This document shows positions 16,823 to 24,350 of a stretch of DNA of 64,000 nt, piece after piece; the stretch's first letter is position 1, and each line of letters begins with the position of its first letter. Origin of the DNA: an uncultured Dehalococcoidia bacterium (GTDB taxonomy: Bacteria > Chloroflexota > Dehalococcoidia > Lucifugimonadales > UBA3495). The DNA is taken from assembly GCA_951813535.1 (NCBI GenBank), contig OX638345.1, forward strand, positions 1,543,158 through 1,607,157, read 5' to 3'. The notes under the pieces were generated by a model. That model did not search any database, was not told where the DNA came from, and worked only from the letters and a program-made list of their open reading frames with translations. The translations under genes and the position numbers were made by a program.

Positions 16823-17425
16823 TTAGACGATAGCGGCGATGACCTCGTCCGCCGTCGTCACCCACGCCATGCGCGGGAAGATGATGTCCATGCACACGTC
16901 GTGCTCGGTAGCCGTGCCGGCCGCGCAGCAGTCCCGAACCACGATGCAGTCGTAGTCCTTATCACGGGCGTCTCGCAGTGACCCTTCGACCACTCCCGTG
17001 GTCGAATATCCCGTCAGGATCAGCGTGGTTATCCCGAAGCGGCGCAGGTAGACCTCGATGTCGGTGGTGTTGAACGGGCTGGTGGTGTGCTTGATAACGA
17101 CCGGATCCTCCGGCCGGGGCGCGAGTTCTTCGACCACCTCAGCGTCGTGGGTTCCCGCAGTCAGGCGGGGTCCCGCATCTGCTGCGCTGGCGGGCGCGCC
17201 GAAGGGCGGGCGTGGGGCGTCCCGACGGTCGGGTCGGCGATTCACGACCACGTAGATCACCGGCATACCGACCGCCCTCGCTTTTTCCAGCAGGCGCGCG
17301 CTGTTCGCTATTATTTCCGCGCCCGATAGAGGTTGGACGGGCATGGCCCCTCCTTTGATCAACTCGTTCTGCATGTCCTGGATCAGCAGCGCCGTGGCCC
17401 TGGGGTCAATGGTTATTTCTGGCAT
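16823..17425 (-). CDS. Isochorismatase-fold hydrolase with Gly at the nucleophile position
   Basis: 200 aa from the ATG at 17425, with GGAGG six bases upstream. The fold's Asp (A-L-L-I-Q-D-M-Q-N) and Lys (V-V-I-K-H-T-T-S-P-F) are present. The usual Cys of cysteine hydrolases, expected in a T-x-x-C-V motif, is replaced: the sequence reads S-T-T-G-V-V-E-G-S. Gly at this position is known in true isochorismatases such as EntB and PhzD, so this may be an isochorismatase-type vinyl-ether hydrolase and not an amidase. Its start overlaps the end of the MmcB-like gene by 20 bases, so the two are probably translationally coupled. Confidence 0.85.
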   Translation of the reverse strand: MPEITIDPRATALLIQDMQNELIKGGAMPVQPLSGAEIIANSARLLEKARAVGMPVIYVVVNRRPDRRDAPRPPFGAPASAADAGPRLTAGTHDAEVVEELAPRPEDPVVIKHTTSPFNTTDIEVYLRRFGITTLILTGYSTTGVVEGSLRDARDKDYDCIVVRDCCAAGTATEHDVCMDIIFPRMAWVTTADEVIAAIV

Positions 17426-18191
17426 GCTCTTCCTCCGTGGGACGCTCATCGGTCGTGCTTTGGTTTGAAGCTCCGGGTGCTTCAGGACTCATCGCGTTGT
17501 CGTTGGAGCGCGGAAACACGGGGCCCGGTGCACCGAAGTTCACTCCGTACGCCCGCATCATGGCTGTGGTATTCGATCGAGCGATGGCGCGAAGCACGTT
17601 GGAAACGATGCCCGTGTTTTTTCGAATCGGCTTTGCCGGCGCCGCCGCAATTTCGTTGGGACCGGGTTCGAGGAGGCCCCAGCCGGCTGGGATCATTTCT
17701 GCCAGCACCACACCTCGCGGCGCCATGATGTAGTGGTAGTCGGCGATGCTCAGGAAACGCGGGTTGTGGAACTTGGTGGAGACCGTGGCCAACCGTTCGC
17801 GCAATCTCTCTGCTTCTCGCTCCAGCCGGCCACCGTCGCCGTTGGACGACCGGTACCCGGGAGCGTGGGCCAACTGGATCAGGCGGCTCAGAGCATCCTG
17901 GCGTCGCCGCAGGCGCGTAACATCCGCCTCGGTATGGTTGTCTCGGGCGAAATCCGCCCGCGACGCCTTTACCTCCACCGCGTATATTGCGTTGTCCGGC
18001 CCAACCCCCACCACGTCTACCACCGTGCCCCAAGGACCCTGCAGCCGGACTTCGAGACCGACGCACCGGCATCCTGCCACAGAGTAAAGCCATTCCCAGG
18101 CTTCCCACTTCAGGCGGTAGGCCAGGTCCGATTCGCTGCCGAGCTTGAACCGTGTGGCATCCAGGGACGAAACCGCGGACGCTTCTCCCAT
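17406..18191 (-). CDS. MmcB-like PD-(D/E)XK nuclease family protein
   Basis: 261 aa. The central motif V-D-V-V-G-V-G ... I-Y-A-V-E-V-K-A-S-R-A-D-F carries the D-x(n)-E-x-K signature of restriction-endonuclease-like nucleases. With the following S-I-A-D-Y-H-Y-I-M-A-P segment it matches the MmcB family, implicated in DNA repair of mitomycin damage in Caulobacter. The C-terminal ~70 residues are low-complexity and charged. Cytoplasmic. It lies between the LLM oxidoreductase upstream (10-base gap) and the isochorismatase-fold gene, so all three may form one operon. Confidence 0.7.
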   Translation of the reverse strand: MGEASAVSSLDATRFKLGSESDLAYRLKWEAWEWLYSVAGCRCVGLEVRLQGPWGTVVDVVGVGPDNAIYAVEVKASRADFARDNHTEADVTRLRRRQDALSRLIQLAHAPGYRSSNGDGGRLEREAERLRERLATVSTKFHNPRFLSIADYHYIMAPRGVVLAEMIPAGWGLLEPGPNEIAAAPAKPIRKNTGIVSNVLRAIARSNTTAMMRAYGVNFGAPGPVFPRSNDNAMSPEAPGASNQSTTDERPTEEEHARNNH

Positions 18192-18200
18192 CGACTTAGC

Positions 18201-19223
18201 CTATTGCTCCTGCAACTCTCGGACGATGCGACGTAACTGCCCCTGCTCGGCGTCGTTGGAGGTCTGGATAGAGAAATGCATCTCGTCGACCAGCCCCCCG
18301 TACCGCTCTTTGAACATGCCGGGGATCTCGTCATACTCGCCAATGATGGCGAAGGCGTCCAGCATCTCGTCGGTGACCAGATCGCCCATTTCGGCCCATT
18401 TGCCCTCGCGCGACATGACGTGCAACTGCTTGCCGATGTCCTCGAACCCGTGGCATTCCAGCACCGGGAAGTAGGTCCGCGTGGACGAATAGAAGGCGAT
18501 GCGGCGCTTGGTCTCCTCGGCGGCCTCGGCGATTGCGGCCCGGTTGGGCCCGGTGACGATGAATCCCCCGCCGACCACGGACACCTCCTCGGCGTTTCGA
18601 CCGGCGCGGCGAGCGCCCTCCGCGACATTGGGCTGGACAACCTGCCGCACGTACTCCGGAGACACCAGGCTGTGCAGCATCAATCCGTCGCTGGACTCTC
18701 CGGCCACCAGGCAGTTGTATCCGTTGACTGCCGCAGTGTACACCTCGGGATGCGGGTACTCGCTTGGTCCGGGACTGAAAAATGGCGTCATCAGGGAGAA
18801 CTGATAGAAATCCCCCGCGTATTCCAGATTGCTGCCGGTGTCCCAGCAGTTCCAGATGGCGTGCAGCGATTGGACGTACTCCCGCAGTCGGGGCCCGGCG
18901 GACCCGGTCCACCGGGTGGAGAACCTGCGCTCGATGTGGCCTTTCACCTGCGTCCCCAAACCGAGGCGGAACCGGCCGCCGCTGTTGTCCTGCAGGTCGC
19001 GTGCCGTGTAGGCCACCACCATGGGAGACCGGGGAAACGCGATCGCGACGTGCGTTTCCAGGGTCACGCGACTGGTCGACGTCGCCGCCACGGCCAGGGG
19101 CAGGAAGGGATCGTGGGCAGTCTCGTTGGTGGAGACGCCGTCGTATCCCATGGACTCCGCCCACGCCGCCTCGGCGGCCACGGCGTTCAGGTCACGCGAT
19201 CTCAGGGAATAAACAACTCGCAT
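18201..19223 (-). CDS. LLM-class flavin/F420-dependent oxidoreductase
   Basis: 340 aa luciferase-like TIM barrel. Typical features are A-E-S-M-G-Y-D-G-V-S near the start, S-R-V-T-L-E-T-H-V-A, then the R-F-R-L-G-L-G-T-Q-V block that binds the flavin or F420 phosphate, and a late H-F-S-I-Q segment. Such proteins are FMN-dependent monooxygenases or F420-dependent dehydrogenases; which cofactor applies here cannot be decided. GAGGAG lies upstream of the ATG. It heads a likely operon with the MmcB-like and isochorismatase-fold genes. Confidence 0.9.
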   Translation of the reverse strand: MRVVYSLRSRDLNAVAAEAAWAESMGYDGVSTNETAHDPFLPLAVAATSTSRVTLETHVAIAFPRSPMVVAYTARDLQDNSGGRFRLGLGTQVKGHIERRFSTRWTGSAGPRLREYVQSLHAIWNCWDTGSNLEYAGDFYQFSLMTPFFSPGPSEYPHPEVYTAAVNGYNCLVAGESSDGLMLHSLVSPEYVRQVVQPNVAEGARRAGRNAEEVSVVGGGFIVTGPNRAAIAEAAEETKRRIAFYSSTRTYFPVLECHGFEDIGKQLHVMSREGKWAEMGDLVTDEMLDAFAIIGEYDEIPGMFKERYGGLVDEMHFSIQTSNDAEQGQLRRIVRELQEQ

Positions 19224-19250
19224 ACGGGAAACTCCTCGAGGGTGGTGAAA

Positions 19251-19562
19251 TCAGTGTGGGCGCCGGTAGATGGTGATCCCGACGGCGTCGATATGGCGCT
19301 GCAAAGGCACATACTTGATGCCTTCGTAAGCCTGTACATCGCACGTTTGCGGTATGTTCAGGTCTTCCAGATCCAGCGCCAGCCGGCCCAGTCGGTAATG
19401 GTCGGTGATCCCGTGGGTCGTCAGGTCGAAATCGGAGCGGGACGTCGCCTTGCCGGTGGCCCTGGAGCCGTACAAAGTTACTGCCGCCAACTCCGGATAG
19501 GCTGCGAAAACCCGGTTCATTTTTTCCCACGTTGTTGAAGGTATATCGGGAACGCGCGTCAT
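19251..19562 (-). CDS. MNT-type nucleotidyltransferase (antitoxin of HEPN/MNT pair)
   Basis: 103 aa minimal nucleotidyltransferase. The core Y-G-S-R-A-T-G ... S-D-F-D-L motif supplies the Gly-Ser and two acidic residues that bind metal and NTP. In characterised HepT/MntA systems this protein neutralises the HEPN toxin by adding AMP to a Tyr. It overlaps the end of the HEPN gene by four bases and is translated with it. The length is usual for stand-alone MNT proteins. Confidence 0.88.
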   Translation of the reverse strand: MTRVPDIPSTTWEKMNRVFAAYPELAAVTLYGSRATGKATSRSDFDLTTHGITDHYRLGRLALDLEDLNIPQTCDVQAYEGIKYVPLQRHIDAVGITIYRRPH

Positions 19563-19972
19563 TCCAGCGTCTCCAGGCCCAACCGTTCGTAAAGGTTGCC
19601 TAAGATTGCCAAATAACGGTTGCGGACGTTTTCCAATGTCGCCTCAAATCTGGCGAAGTCATAGGTATGTGACATCAGGTTGCGGTCAACGAGCATATCA
19701 ATCCAGACTTCCGCATCGTCAATTAGCTTGGCAGTATAAGCTCCCCGAATCACGTTGCGCGGTGTTACATCGGCCACAATGATGCCACCGTGCTCGAGCC
19801 TGTCTTTTAGCGTTAGCCAGGCCAACTGAAAAGTGTATTCAAACCGCTGGATGGCGCCCTCTCGCTCCAGTTCGTTCAGTTCCTCCACTTCCCGCTCCAG
19901 CGCTTCGCTGAGCAACGCATAGGCGCGTGAGAAACTGCGGAAGCGGTAGCGCCAGCACACTTCCTGATTCAT
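19559..19972 (-). CDS. HEPN domain toxin, HI0074-type (HepT-like)
   Basis: 137 aa all-helical protein. The R-N-L-M-S-H-T-Y segment fits the R-x4-H-x-Y motif of HEPN ribonuclease toxins, where Arg and His are catalytic and the Tyr is the AMPylation target of MNT antitoxins. F-E-Y-T-F-Q-L-A-W-L-T-L-K-D is the usual nucleotidyltransferase-substrate-binding (HI0074) segment. First gene of a two-gene toxin-antitoxin module with the MNT gene. All motif residues are present, so the pair looks active. Confidence 0.88.
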   Translation of the reverse strand: MNQEVCWRYRFRSFSRAYALLSEALEREVEELNELEREGAIQRFEYTFQLAWLTLKDRLEHGGIIVADVTPRNVIRGAYTAKLIDDAEVWIDMLVDRNLMSHTYDFARFEATLENVRNRYLAILGNLYERLGLETLE

Positions 19973-19999
19973 CGTCTGCTCTGGTCCTCGCGCGTTCGG

Positions 20000-20359
20000 T
20001 CATCCTTGCGCCGGCGCGTGTTCGACGTACAGCAGGTCCGTCTTGGCGGCCATGATGAAATCGTTGCGATGGAGGTTGCGGATCTTGTGCGTCCACCAGG
20101 TCACGCTGACCCGCCCCCATTCGGTGGTCAGTCTCGGGTGGTGGCCTTCAGATTCCGCCAATTCGCCCAGCGCGTTGGTGAATTCCAGAGCCTCCACGAA
20201 ATTCTGGAACCTGAACTGCCGGTCCAACTTTGGAATTCCCGCTTCGTCAATTAATGACCAATCGTTCACAGCCGGGTGCAACGCGGCGATTTCCGCTTCG
20301 GTGACGTGCGGAGAGTCGCGGCGGCACGCGGTGCATCGTTCACTGTACAACTCGGCCAT
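20000..20359 (-). CDS. Pterin-4a-carbinolamine dehydratase
   Basis: 119 aa. The family motif E-S-E-G-H-H-P-R-L ... W-W-T-H and a distal Asp are seen at about residues 69-101; the two His bind and dehydrate 4a-hydroxytetrahydrobiopterin, regenerating pterin cofactor after aromatic amino acid hydroxylation. The N-terminal C-T-A-C-R-R-D ... L-H-P-A-V-N-D-W segment is common in bacterial versions. No phenylalanine hydroxylase gene is nearby, so in this genome it may serve another pterin enzyme such as molybdopterin metabolism. Confidence 0.92.
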   Translation of the reverse strand: MAELYSERCTACRRDSPHVTEAEIAALHPAVNDWSLIDEAGIPKLDRQFRFQNFVEALEFTNALGELAESEGHHPRLTTEWGRVSVTWWTHKIRNLHRNDFIMAAKTDLLYVEHAPAQG

Positions 20360-20572
20360 CGGACCGCCTCCTGCTGGTTTCGGTGGGCATTTGTTCGTTG
20401 CGTAATTTTAGCATAGGGGTACTTCCGTACTACGGCGGGGAAGTCATCAGACCTGCTGTTGAGCGCAACCGTTCGCTGCGGTATAGTTTCTGCTGGCGAC
20501 ACACCGGTCGCCGAGACTCTCCGATTTTCAAGCAATCGCGAACCAAGGCCCGAGTTTGAGGGGTAAAGCACC

Positions 20573-21388
20573 ATGATCTACGGCGCAATTACCAATTCCT
20601 GGCGAAACCAACTCGACGACGCTGACCTTGCCGATCTAATCTCAAGCGCCCAGGACCGTGGCGCGCGCCATATCGAACTGCGCCAGACCTGTCTTGGGCT
20701 CGCGGAGTCGGGCGAAGGCCAGGATTGGCGGCCGAACCTGACTGCCCTCGCCGATGTCGTGGTTCGGTTCCCGGAGCTGACCTTCGACTTGGCCGTCGCG
20801 TTGCCGTGTATCACCACTGACATCGACCCCCAGGGTGGTCTGTATCAGTCCCAACTGGAAGCGGCGCGCCTCGTTGGCGGCGGTTCGCCCCACCTGCGCA
20901 CCGTGGACCCCGGCACGTCCGATACCCCGTGGGAGACGGCCGATGACGTCGCCGAGGCAGCCGGCCGGATTGTTCCACTGGTGCGCGAGGCTGCCCGCCA
21001 GGGTGTCATCTTCTCCATGGAAAACTCGGGACAGCCGCTGCGCTCGATGGCGCTGTTGGTCAGCGAGGCGCGAGCCCAATTGACCGTCGGAGAAGGACAC
21101 TACCTCGGCCTGTGTCCCGATCCCACCAACCAACTGCGCCGCCACCCGGACAGCCAGCCGCTGGACGAATTAGCCAGCCTCCCTGCCGACTACATCAAGA
21201 TCGTCCACTTCAAGCAGGCTCGCGACGGGGTCGCCATTGGCAGCGTGGACGACGGTGATCTCGATTGCCGCGCCATGCGCCGCATCCTGCAGGGCAAGGC
21301 ATACGACGGACCGGCGGTCATGGAAATCCCGCCGCACGACGACGTTTTTGAGAACCTTGCCGCCAGCTTCGCCTACCTGGACGCCTGA
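20573..21388 (+). CDS. Xylose-isomerase-like TIM barrel (sugar phosphate isomerase/epimerase family)
   Basis: 271 aa. Beta/alpha barrel with R-H-I-E-L-R-Q at strand 2, F-S-M-E-N-S-G with a metal-binding Glu near residue 147, L-C-P-D-P-T-N-Q, then I-V-H-F-K-Q and a final E-I-P-P, the usual metal-ligand positions of the AP_endonuc_2 superfamily. Substrates range from sugars to inositols. Preceded by GAGGGGT and followed closely by argH in the same reading frame after its TGA, so the two are probably co-transcribed. A -10-like TATAGT sits near 20484. Confidence 0.8.
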   Translation: MIYGAITNSWRNQLDDADLADLISSAQDRGARHIELRQTCLGLAESGEGQDWRPNLTALADVVVRFPELTFDLAVALPCITTDIDPQGGLYQSQLEAARLVGGGSPHLRTVDPGTSDTPWETADDVAEAAGRIVPLVREAARQGVIFSMENSGQPLRSMALLVSEARAQLTVGEGHYLGLCPDPTNQLRRHPDSQPLDELASLPADYIKIVHFKQARDGVAIGSVDDGDLDCRAMRRILQGKAYDGPAVMEIPPHDDVFENLAASFAYLDA

Positions 21389-21433
21389 CCCCTCTGGCGC
21401 GCTCGATACGATCTATCGACCGTCGGCCTGGCG

Positions 21434-22795
21434 ATGGTCTCGAAGCAAATGCAGGATCACAGCGACTACACCGTCTCCATACACTACGACCGCAGGCTTT
21501 ACCGGCAGGATATCGCTGGCTCCAAGGCCCACGCCGCCATGCTGGCCAAGCAGGGCATCATCGCCAGGGGTGACGCCGACGCGATAATCGATGGCCTTTC
21601 GTCGGTGCAGGAGGAGATCGAACGGGGCGATTTCCCGTGGGACCCCGCGCTGGAAGACCTGCACATGAATATCGAGCGCCGGCTGACCGACCTGATCGGG
21701 CCCGCCGGGGCGCGGCTTCACACCGGGCGCTCGCGCAACGACCAGATCGCCCTGGACATGCGCCTGTACACCCGGGCCGCCATAGACGACACGGTGGCAG
21801 GTTTGCGGTCAGTACAACGCGGCCTCGTCGCCTTGGCGGAGCGGTACGTCGACGTCGTGATGCCGGGCTACACTCACCTGCAGCGGGCCCAGCCGGTCCT
21901 GTTCGCTCACCACATGCTGGCCTATTTCGAGATGATGCAGCGTGACGTCGGGCGGTTCACCGATTGTGGGAACCGCATGGACGTGCTCCCGCTGGGCAGC
22001 GGGGCCCTGGCCGGCGTACCTTATCCCACAGATCGGAACGCGGTAGCCACCGCTTTGGAATTTTCGGAGATAAGCCCGAACAGCATGGACGCCGTGGCCG
22101 ACCGTGACTTTTTGGCGGAGTTCCACGCTGCGGCTGCCATTGCCATGATGCACATTTCCCGACTGTCCGAGGAGATCGTCATCTGGTCCAGCCGGGAGTT
22201 CGACTTTGTGCGGTTGGCCGACGAATTCACCACCGGCAGCAGCATCATGCCCCAGAAGCGCAACCCTGATTTCGCCGAAATCGCCCGGGGTAAAACGGGT
22301 CGGGTTTACGGCAGTTTGATGGGGATCCTCACCGTTCTCAAGGGACTGCCGCTGACCTATAACCGGGACCTGCAGGAGGACAAGGAGGGTTTCTTCGACA
22401 CGGTCGACACCCTGCTGTCCACCCTGTCCGTTTTCGCCGATATGCTGCCGGGGATGAAGTTGAACACCGATCGGGTCGAATCCCTGGCCAGCGAGAGCTA
22501 TATGCTCGCCACGGACCTGGCCGATTACCTGGTGGGCAAGGGCATGCCCTTTCGAGATGCCCACGGTGTCATGCGCCGGCTGTGCCAGTATTGCGAGGCC
22601 AACGGGCTGTCCCTTTCTGATCTGCCCATTGACGAGTACCGGCGATTTGCTCCCCAATTCGACGATGACGTGTACGCCATAACGGCGGCAGCGTCGGTTG
22701 CCGCGCGGGACAATCCGGGAGGCACGGCTCCCAATCGCGTCGCGGAAGGTCTCACCCGTGCTAAAAATATCCTCGCGGACGCCGGGGCACAATGA
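21434..22795 (+). CDS. argH: Argininosuccinate lyase
   Basis: 453 aa from the first ATG; cleaves argininosuccinate to arginine and fumarate. The signature G-S-S-I-M-P-Q-K-R-N-P-D is present, with G-R-S-R-N-D-Q and T-H-L-Q-R-A-Q-P, and D-R-R-L-Y-R-Q-D-I-A-G-S near the start. The frame is open further upstream to 21389 and there encodes P-L-W-R-A-R-Y-D, which matches the usual N-terminus of the enzyme (L-W-x-G-R-F). The real start is thus probably a non-ATG codon just after the preceding gene's stop, possibly by coupling. It overlaps rpe by four bases. Confidence 0.95.
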   Translation: MVSKQMQDHSDYTVSIHYDRRLYRQDIAGSKAHAAMLAKQGIIARGDADAIIDGLSSVQEEIERGDFPWDPALEDLHMNIERRLTDLIGPAGARLHTGRSRNDQIALDMRLYTRAAIDDTVAGLRSVQRGLVALAERYVDVVMPGYTHLQRAQPVLFAHHMLAYFEMMQRDVGRFTDCGNRMDVLPLGSGALAGVPYPTDRNAVATALEFSEISPNSMDAVADRDFLAEFHAAAAIAMMHISRLSEEIVIWSSREFDFVRLADEFTTGSSIMPQKRNPDFAEIARGKTGRVYGSLMGILTVLKGLPLTYNRDLQEDKEGFFDTVDTLLSTLSVFADMLPGMKLNTDRVESLASESYMLATDLADYLVGKGMPFRDAHGVMRRLCQYCEANGLSLSDLPIDEYRRFAPQFDDDVYAITAAASVAARDNPGGTAPNRVAEGLTRAKNILADAGAQ

Positions 22796-23490
22796 CCTCT
22801 ACCGCTGCTCACGTCCAGATCGCGCCGTCGGTTCTTGCCGCCGACTTCGGCCGTCTTGCGCAACAGGTGGCGGACGCCGAGGCGGCCGGGGCCGACCTGA
22901 TCCACGTTGACGTGATGGATGGACGCTTCGTTCCCAATATCTCCTTCGGTGAGGTGGTCGTGGACGCCATTCGAAGCGCCACGTCCCTGCCGCTCAATCT
23001 CCACCTCATGGTCCATGAGCCTGACCGGCTGCTGCCGGGCCTGGTCAAGGGCATCAACGATCAGGTCCTGGTGCATGCCGAGGCCTGTGCTCACCTGCAC
23101 CGCACCGTCGGTTACATAAAAGAACAGGGATGCCAGGTCGGCGTCGCCATCAATCCCGCAACGCCGGTATCCGCGGTCGAAGAGGTGCTCCCGGATCTTG
23201 ATATCGTGCTGGTCATGACCGTGAATCCGGGGTTCGGCGGACAGTCCTTCATACCGTCCGCGCTCGGGAAATTGCGTCGACTGTATCGTACGATCTCCGA
23301 TAACGGGTACGAGGTCCAGTTGGAGGTCGATGGGGGTGTGAAAGCCGACAACACCGCCCGCGATTCCGTCGGAGCCGGCGCCGGGATACTGGTGGCTGGC
23401 ACTGCGATTTTCAACCGGGAACAGTCGGTGGCGGAGGCCATGGCTGCCCTGCGGGACACGGTGTCCGGCGTGTCTCCCGGCAATGATTAA
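22792..23490 (+). CDS. rpe: Ribulose-phosphate 3-epimerase
   Basis: 232 aa TIM barrel interconverting ribulose 5-phosphate and xylulose 5-phosphate in the pentose phosphate pathway. Motifs: P-S-V-L-A-A-D-F near residue 10, H-V-D-V-M-D-G-R-F-V-P-N with metal-binding His/Asp, L-H-L-M-V, M-T-V-N-P-G-F-G-G-Q and E-V-D-G-G-V. Starts inside the argH stop (ATGA overlap), indicating translational coupling. Full length and intact; followed by a strong hairpin. Confidence 0.96.
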   Translation: MTSTAAHVQIAPSVLAADFGRLAQQVADAEAAGADLIHVDVMDGRFVPNISFGEVVVDAIRSATSLPLNLHLMVHEPDRLLPGLVKGINDQVLVHAEACAHLHRTVGYIKEQGCQVGVAINPATPVSAVEEVLPDLDIVLVMTVNPGFGGQSFIPSALGKLRRLYRTISDNGYEVQLEVDGGVKADNTARDSVGAGAGILVAGTAIFNREQSVAEAMAALRDTVSGVSPGND

Positions 23491-23511
23491 GGGCGAAATT
23501 TCTTTCGCCCT
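23490..23511. terminator. Terminator between rpe and rpmB
   Basis: A 9-bp stem AGGGCGAAA / TTTCGCCCT with a four-base loop begins at the last base of the rpe stop codon and lies between convergent genes. It shares the GGGCGAA core of the hairpins at 723-746 and 15162-15185. Confidence 0.75.
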
Positions 23512-23540
23512 CATGTTCGGTTAGTTTTAGCGCTGCGGCG

Positions 23541-23753
23541 CTAGGCAGCCGCCCTGGTCCTTGCCTTCTTGCCCCGCGGCGGTTTGTACATCGTCCTCAG
23601 GCATCGCGAACAGATTTTGACCCGAGTGGGTTTGCCGTCAATGGCTAGCGTCTGCTTGTGAACGTTGGCCTTCCACCGCGTCTTGGTCTTGCGGTTGGAG
23701 TGGCTCACGTTGTTGCCGGTCATCCCGGACTTGTTGCATATCTGGCACTGCAT
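23541..23753 (-). CDS. rpmB: 50S ribosomal protein L28
   Basis: 70 aa from the ATG at 23753, with GGGGAAAG upstream; the longer open frame has no family match. Typical L28 features: M-x-C-x-I-C-N-K-S near the N-terminus, G-N-N-V-S-H-S-N-R-K-T-K-T-R-W, and V-K-I-C-S-R-C-L-R-T near the C-terminus. The two CxxC-like pairs make it a zinc-binding form. Monocistronic. Confidence 0.95.
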   Translation of the reverse strand: MQCQICNKSGMTGNNVSHSNRKTKTRWKANVHKQTLAIDGKPTRVKICSRCLRTMYKPPRGKKARTRAAA

Positions 23754-23928
23754 GATTCTTTCCCCGCTCGGTTGGTGCGGCGAATTATAGCACAGAGGGC
23801 GTCGCCGTGTGCCCGGCCCCGCGGCGGCGCGCGGGACATTACACAAAATTTACGCGCGCCCTACTTATGTCAAAGCCTCGGAACGTTATAAAATAGCAAC
23901 CGCCGCAGCGAAGTTTGCCAGATTCGTC

Positions 23929-23935
23929 GGGAGGT
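23929..23935 (+). promoter_or_regulatory. Ribosome binding site that fixes the start of the ArsC-like gene
   Basis: GGGAGGT four bases before the ATG at 23940. It is the only good site in the region and it lies upstream of the in-frame TGA, so translation should begin before the TGA. The next possible start in frame, GTG at 23994, has none. Confidence 0.8.
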
Positions 23936-23939
23936 ACCA

Positions 23940-24302
23940 ATGGGCGCTACAGCAACAATGTATTGGTGGCCGCGTTGAAGCAGCTGTCGCAAGGTGCGAG
24001 AGTTGCTCGTTCAAAACGGCTACACGGTTGAAGAACGCGATTATTTCAAAGAACCGTTCACCGAAACGGAGCTTCGTGAACTAGTCACCGAGGTGGGAGA
24101 CCCCGGCGTCACCGGATTGTTCGCCGCCCGCAGCCCGTCTTTGAAAAAGATGGGCCTGAACGCGGGGGATCTTTCCGATGAGCGTAAGCTCGCGCTGATG
24201 CTTGAAGAGCCCCGGCTGGTTCGCCGCCCCATCGTGCGCCTGGGCGACCGCCTGGTCGTAGGGGCCAGCGTCAAAGTCATGACCGAGGCGCTCGGCTCCT
24301 GA
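23940..24302 (+). CDS. ArsC/Spx-like thioredoxin-fold protein, candidate selenoprotein (TGA at 23976)
   Basis: 120 residues if TGA at 23976-23978 is decoded. The reading frame gives M-Y-W-W-P-R-(TGA)-S-S-C-R-K-V-R-E-L-L, so the TGA sits exactly where ArsC/Spx proteins have the first Cys of a CxxC redox motif. The remainder is a typical ArsC-like domain, with Y-T-V-E-E-R-D-Y-F-K, E-L-R-E-L-V and L-V-R-R-P-I-V. UxxC motifs replacing CxxC are a hallmark of bacterial redox selenoproteins. No sel genes lie in the window, so the organism's ability is untested. Otherwise this would be a nonsense mutation at the most critical residue. Confidence 0.75.
23979..24007 (+). promoter_or_regulatory. SECIS-like hairpin immediately after the TGA
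   Basis: Starting on the base after the TGA, seven pairs (AGCAGCT with AGTTGCT, one G-U) and, after a G-G mismatch, four more pairs (TCGC with GCGA) close a five-base loop AAGGT. A G-rich loop containing GGU resembles the loop recognised by SelB in E. coli fdhF. The UGA-to-loop distance (12 bases) is slightly shorter than usual for bacterial SECIS elements. Confidence 0.5.
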
Positions 24303-24350
24303 TACGATGATTGCCGCCAATTCCAACGCCGCCAGGACACCGGACCGATC

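Noticed and set aside
21386..21388. TGA between the TIM-barrel gene and argH as a selenocysteine codon, since both are in the same frame
   Set aside because: Each protein is complete on its own side of the TGA; it is a natural gene end and no redox motif surrounds it.
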